A stretch of DNA of 23,462 nt, taken from Gymnopilus junonius (taxonomy: Eukaryota; Basidiomycota; Agaricomycetes; Agaricales; Galerinaceae). Shown one piece after another: positions 19,283 to 23,462 of the stretch. The DNA is taken from assembly GCA_015501075.1 (NCBI GenBank), contig JADNYJ010000482.1, positions 1-23,462 of the forward strand, read 5' to 3'. The notes under the pieces are model-generated. The model was not told where the DNA came from and searched no databases. It was given only the letters and a program-made list of their open reading frames with translations. Position numbers and translations under genes: made by a program. Each line of letters begins with the position of its first letter. Position 1 is the first letter of the stretch.

Positions 19283-19978
19283 TTTTTTTTCGCCTTCCAG
19301 GTAAAGTTGGCAAGTAAAATAATTACGACTGCATAATCAGTCCACTGTATGGCATGGACCTGTGCACATTGGTCAATGTCGACGACCTTTTTCCACTCCC
19401 GTCCGATCACTAGCAGTCAATGGTTTGGCAAATTATCAGTGGCATCTACTGTGAGTAAATTTTTGCATATTCACAGTGCGGCTTCGCTAACGATGCATGT
19501 AGTCCTCCATGATATTGGGATCATATTAAGGCAGAGAACATTCTTCTTCTTCGGAGCTCGGCTGTGGAGGTTCGGCGACTCCAGCATGATGGTACATTCA
19601 AAGATGAGGTCTGTGTCTGAGCGTTGGATGGGAATGTCTTGAGCTTACCCCTACACATTCCCTTGACGCATTGCTTCTTAGTTTGTACTCAGAAGTCCCG
19701 AAATAAAGATCGCAGATTTGGATGATGTAAGGCTGCCGCGTCAGAAGTCGCATCATCCTGCAGGCACAGCTGGCTATCGTCCCCGGAGATGATGATTTGT
19801 GAGCTTGGAGAACGTCCTTTACGTGTTTCATACTGTCTGCACAGTCTACTACTTTCTTGGAATAGCGGACGTCATCGAGCTATGGAAATCCTCACTAAAG
19901 CTGGACTAATCCCTGACTGGGACCTTCGAGGCCCTACTCCTGATAAGCATTGACATACTTCATCCCAATGGTGCAGTT
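19283..19978. other. No supported gene; possible minus-strand coding debris
   Basis: Short ORFs overlap on both strands (19349-19642 plus, 19831-19598 minus). On the minus strand about 19795-19700 another frame reads DDSQLCLQDDATSDAAALHH, which looks protein-like but is closed by stops on both sides. No gene model is possible. Confidence 0.35.
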
Positions 19979-21444
19979 ATGGGCATCCATGAGGATTCAA
20001 TCCTTTAAACTCCCACAGATATGTCTTCAACTGATCCAGAAATTCAAATCATTGACAAAGACTCAGGCTTACCTGATACTGAACATTAGTCTGAAGAGGT
20101 CATATTGAACTATAGGACGTCCTTCCCAAAGCTAATGATGTGGACGAGGATTCAGTCTTCGAAAAGCCTAGCATGTGGCTCAATGTTGATGGCAAGTCTA
20201 TTCATAAAGGCTCTGTTGTACACTTCCTTCTTTCCTCGAGCACTGGCATCAAATCAATGGATTGATTGCGTCGTGTGCAAGGATATTCTGGTGACCCTTC
20301 TTCGGCTACTTTGAATGATGACTCACTCATTGGTGACAACTTCACTGTTGGCCAACTAGTCTATTAATTCCTTTGTGTTGAAAATTCTGCTGCTTTTGCT
20401 GTAATCTATGTCACATCCATCAATACCCTAAATGGTGCCAGTATACTATCTATTACCTTTGAGAGCTTCCAGAATGCCAAGGTTATGATCTCCGGACAAG
20501 TACTCTGCTTGAAAGCAGCGGCTCGTGAATGGGTATGGGCCAAATCATGGGAAATCTACAATTATCAACCAAAAGAGAAGAAGAAAACTGATGAGACAGA
20601 TAATGCTGCAGATGCAGAAGCCACTGCCAGCAAGAATACAGCAATTATTATGCTTCCAGCGACCCTTGTCCAACCACTCAGTGCTGATCTCACTCCTGCT
20701 GATTCATCAGTAACTTGGACATTCTAAAAAGATGCCCTTGCATGCCTATGCTCAGGGCCGCCTCTGGGAGCATCTTAAGTCTTCCGTTAAACTAATCCCA
20801 ATGAAGTCCAAAACAGAAACATTTCCACACCGTGATGTCAATGGTAAGTTTTTCATGAAAATTCATGCTTAACATGATCACACATCTTGATCTTCTTTAT
20901 CAGGAAAGGAATCTCTAGTCAGTGAAGAAGGAACAAAAGAGCTAGCGATGATGCTCAAAGAGGGCGAAGTCACTTGTTACATGTGCTCAAAAAATTTGAA
21001 AGTCAATAAGATCCGTGATCACGTAGCAGCACATATCTTGACTGCAGAATATGGCTATCTGCAATTTGGCTTGACGACACCGGTGAGTGCATAACAGCTT
21101 GTTACAATTACCTGACTTCGAACCCTTCATTAAAGGTTGGAGAGGACAATCCATGTGGTTATTGTGGGCGAAGCAACACCTGTGACATTTCAATCGGAAG
21201 AAAAAGAGGAGTCGATTCTCCCAAATCACATTGCCTTAACTATTGCAAGTTCAGTCTCAAGGCGGCAGCCTTTACAACAGACAGCAGTCCCAGCACCAAC
21301 CATCCAATCGCATGTCAATTATGCAAAAAAAAGGATGGCAGATCCCAGGATGTAAAGTCAATTGTCTGGTCATATAATCTCCCACAGAATATTCAGAAGG
21401 AGCATCCCAATGCTGCCAGAGAGTTGCCAGGATGCGAAAAGTGA
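19979..21444 (+). pseudogene. Broken member of an Agaricomycete Cys/His hypothetical-protein family
   Basis: One long frame runs from about 20112 to 20727 and contains SMWLNVDGKSIHKGS, then LRRVQGYSG, then a Trp-rich AREWVWAKSWEIY. After a frame slip near 20714 it continues as PLHAYAQGRLWEHLKSSV. Introns at 20844-20903 and 21083-21135 (60 and 53 nt, good donors) lead to exons with a CYMC...HVAAHIL zinc-knuckle-like pair. The last exon has a Cys cluster, NPCGYCGRSNTCDI, CLNYC and CQLC, then VWSYNLPQNIQKEHP. This order matches, from memory, a family of uncharacterised, often high-copy Agaricomycete proteins, perhaps nucleic-acid-binding. In-frame stops lie at 20006, 20087, 20263 and 20365, with a further frame slip near 20112. 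A 35-nt intron (21441-21475) would extend it to 21590. No function is established. Confidence 0.7.
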
Positions 21445-21848
21445 GAACAAGAGTTTTTAATTTTAATCACTGCAGAATCCAGATGAACGGGACTGCCTTG
21501 GGTGAATTTCATGGAAATCGGTCAGAAAAGGAAAAAAGTATATATAATACTGGAAAAGGTGCGAGTAAACAGAAACGCGCAAAGAAATGAAAGGCTTTGG
21601 TCATTCTTACGAAATTCGAGACCACCATGTACTCTAGCATAAATAAAATATATGACCTATTTATCCAAAACTTGGTGATTTAGGGGTGGTTTTGGCTGTT
21701 TAGGAATCTAGAAAAAAAAATCACAGGTGGGTGGTAGGGTGGTCTAAAGTCACTATTTGGCTCCATGTGTTGTTGCCAAACAAAGAGGTCGCGATAACAT
21801 GGTCCCTTTAAATCATGATCGTCTCTTGCCCGCGACCATGGGTGTGAT

Positions 21849-22715
21849 TCAGTTTCCACTGGACACACCCCCTACTTCGTGTTCACCCTTCTCGGTGTCA
21901 GTGTCGATGTCAGATATCGGTCTCTTGTGACCTGTGATTTGGATCCATCTGAACACACAATCAAGGGCCAAGGTTCGAAAAATGATGAATCTTCGCCATC
22001 GCGAAATGGTGACAAAGTTTACCCCACCTTCTGGCATTGGCTTATTCTCAAGGTAATTTGTCCCTTCTCTTTTTGTGCTGCCATGCTGATAATCTGCGAA
22101 GATATATTCCATATACTTAAGCAGATGTCGCGAATTCATGTACACCTGTTTATGGTGGATCTCAGAAGCACGTTTCCAAGTTTGCACAGCGGGTGAGGTA
22201 GGAGCCTGTATGACCATAGATGAAGAAGGTGCTGGCATGGATTTTGATGAAGAAGGAGGAGGTTGCACCTTCTCGACCTTTTGCGTGCACTGCGGCGGCG
22301 ACTTTGAAGTTGAGGAGCCTCAGGGACAGGATTACCTGAATTTTGCTGGGGAGTTTCAGGCAGCCGACTCAGAGATTCACCTGTGATACTCATCTCTGCA
22401 TCTTCACCAGCTGCTTAAATGTTGCTGTGAACAAGACAAATAATAATGCAGTGAGTTGGATTGAGGACAATTCTGGACAAAAAATAAGCCAGCTTGCCTA
22501 GCCTGGATTGCAGAAACCTTCTTCTGCAGAGATTCGAGCTCCTCGTTCTGTGCTCAGACCTTTTGCTCTCTTGCTTGGAGGTCTTGTATATACACGAACT
22601 TCAGTTCTTCGGTCTGCTCTTCGACCATCCTGTCAATGATACTTTTGACCTCATCTTCGGATAAGATGTGGGGAGCAGCATTGGCCAGTTGTCCCATAAT
22701 GTCATCAGAAGACAT
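21849..22715 (-). pseudogene. Broken coiled-coil gene with a GC-AG intron
   Basis: It starts at ATG 22715 (MSSDDIMGQLANAAPHILSE). The first exon continues as a helical, probably coiled-coil segment, through a TGA at 22556-22554, into AQNEELESLQKKVSAIQ. A GC-AG intron (22497-22425, donor G|GCAAGC) joins it in frame to an exon that begins with a TAA at 22417-22415 and continues AAGEDAEMSITGESLSRL. A one-base loss near 22274 shifts the frame into a Ser/Pro-rich stretch (PPPSSSKSMPAPSSS) that stays open to 21849. One 60-nt candidate intron (CAG|GTGTAC to TTATCAG) there keeps frame either way. The family is not recognised. Two stops and a slip make it a likely pseudogene. Confidence 0.55.
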
Positions 22716-23462
22716 TATAAAAGATGAAGTTGGGCACGTTGAGAAGAGAATACTCATCGATTTGAAAGCAGGCAAAATGGACAAAAACAAAGAAATTTAT
22801 ATTGTATGACCAATGTTTCATGGCTCAGTCTGCATGTGTATAGAGTTTTGGATTTGGCCGGGAACTCCAAGAGAATGGAAATGGATGATGTGAACAACGT
22901 GAGATGACACTTGAAGTCTTGATCATTCACTATTTTTGTCCATGACAAGGCCATCATGATCAGAATCAAAGGAGTGTGTAGGGAGGTCTAGATCTGTAAT
23001 GATGGTAGGTTTCAACTCATGGATCAGAAAAGTATTTTCCAGACCAGCGACACTAAAAAAAAGGAGCGATTGAAAACTGTGGCGCATATCTCTGTGATGA
23101 CATTGAAAGGATTTTCTGGACCTTGTTCTAGTTTTCTGTCTACAAGGAAACGCCCCACAGGTCCATGGATGGCACCATCACTTGATATGAGACTTCCTCC
23201 CCGAAGGACAGTAATTATAATTAACTGCACCTATGATTGTACTCATGATGTGCATCTTTGGATCACGAGAAGAAGAGATGATCATGAAGCACGATGCAGA
23301 GCTTAGGAAGGCCCACTTCATTGATGCCGTATCTTCTGGTGTCGATCTCACTAATTGGTGCAAGGGGTATATGTCACTTACTTAGGAAGGGAACGGTATG
23401 CACTCGACATTAATTTCAAGAGCATTGTTTGTCACAGTGGGGCAAACAAATGAATCTGCATT
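22716..23462. other. Right end of the window, no secure gene
   Basis: It contains the upstream region of the minus-strand coiled-coil gene. Short overlapping ORFs lie at 23019-23306 plus and 23230-23024 minus. A plus-strand frame near 23270-23380 reads MKHDAELRKAHFIDAVSSG before a stop and may belong to an exon that continues beyond the window. Nothing can be assigned. Confidence 0.4.

Overview
The window reads as nuclear DNA of a filamentous basidiomycete, probably an Agaricomycete, from a gene-poor, repeat-rich and decaying compartment. The reasons are short GT..AG introns of about 44-75 nt with GTATGT/GTAAGT-type donors, exons of a few dozen to a few hundred bases on both strands, and a C-terminal cysteine/histidine module at 20904-21444 that I recognise from a large family of Agaricomycete hypothetical proteins. 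Family recognition is from memory; no search was run. I see no rRNA, tRNA, CRISPR or bacterial operon features.

Region A (1-10522) is a single symmetric structure. Two arms of about 1.88 kb (1-1880 and 8639-10522), inverted and about 99.4% identical by eye, enclose about 6.76 kb. The left arm begins at base 1, so its outer limit is not visible. The interior holds two minus-strand genes. One is a ten-exon gene (5668 to 2143) encoding a Pro/Gln-rich tandem-repeat protein with a charged C-terminal half and three frame breaks. The other is an intact-looking two-exon coiled-coil gene (7899 to 7070) whose 5' end is preceded by a perfect 13-bp hairpin. I see no transposase. Each arm carries a short ORF with a histone-H3-tail-like stretch.

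Region B (10523-16513) holds a decayed plus-strand gene (10955-12246) and a large seven-exon minus-strand gene (about 16513 to 13257). The latter reads cleanly except for one in-frame TGA and an unresolved first exon. Region C (16514-23462) holds a small intact four-exon plus-strand gene (17866-18715), a wrecked plus-strand member of the Cys/His family (about 19979-21444, perhaps 21590), and a broken minus-strand coiled-coil gene with a GC-AG intron (22715 to 21849). Short low-confidence ORFs and non-coding stretches fill the rest.

A common theme is CpG-centred damage. Nearly all differences between the two arms are at CpG sites, with the left arm always the one that lost the CpG. Most frame breaks lie on CpG sites. 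All eight in-frame stops I located can be explained by one C-to-T change in a CGA, CAA or CAG codon. This points to cytosine methylation and deamination, with the one-base deletions possibly a sequencing artefact at methylated CpG. The intact genes at 7070-7899 and 17866-18715 stand out against this background.
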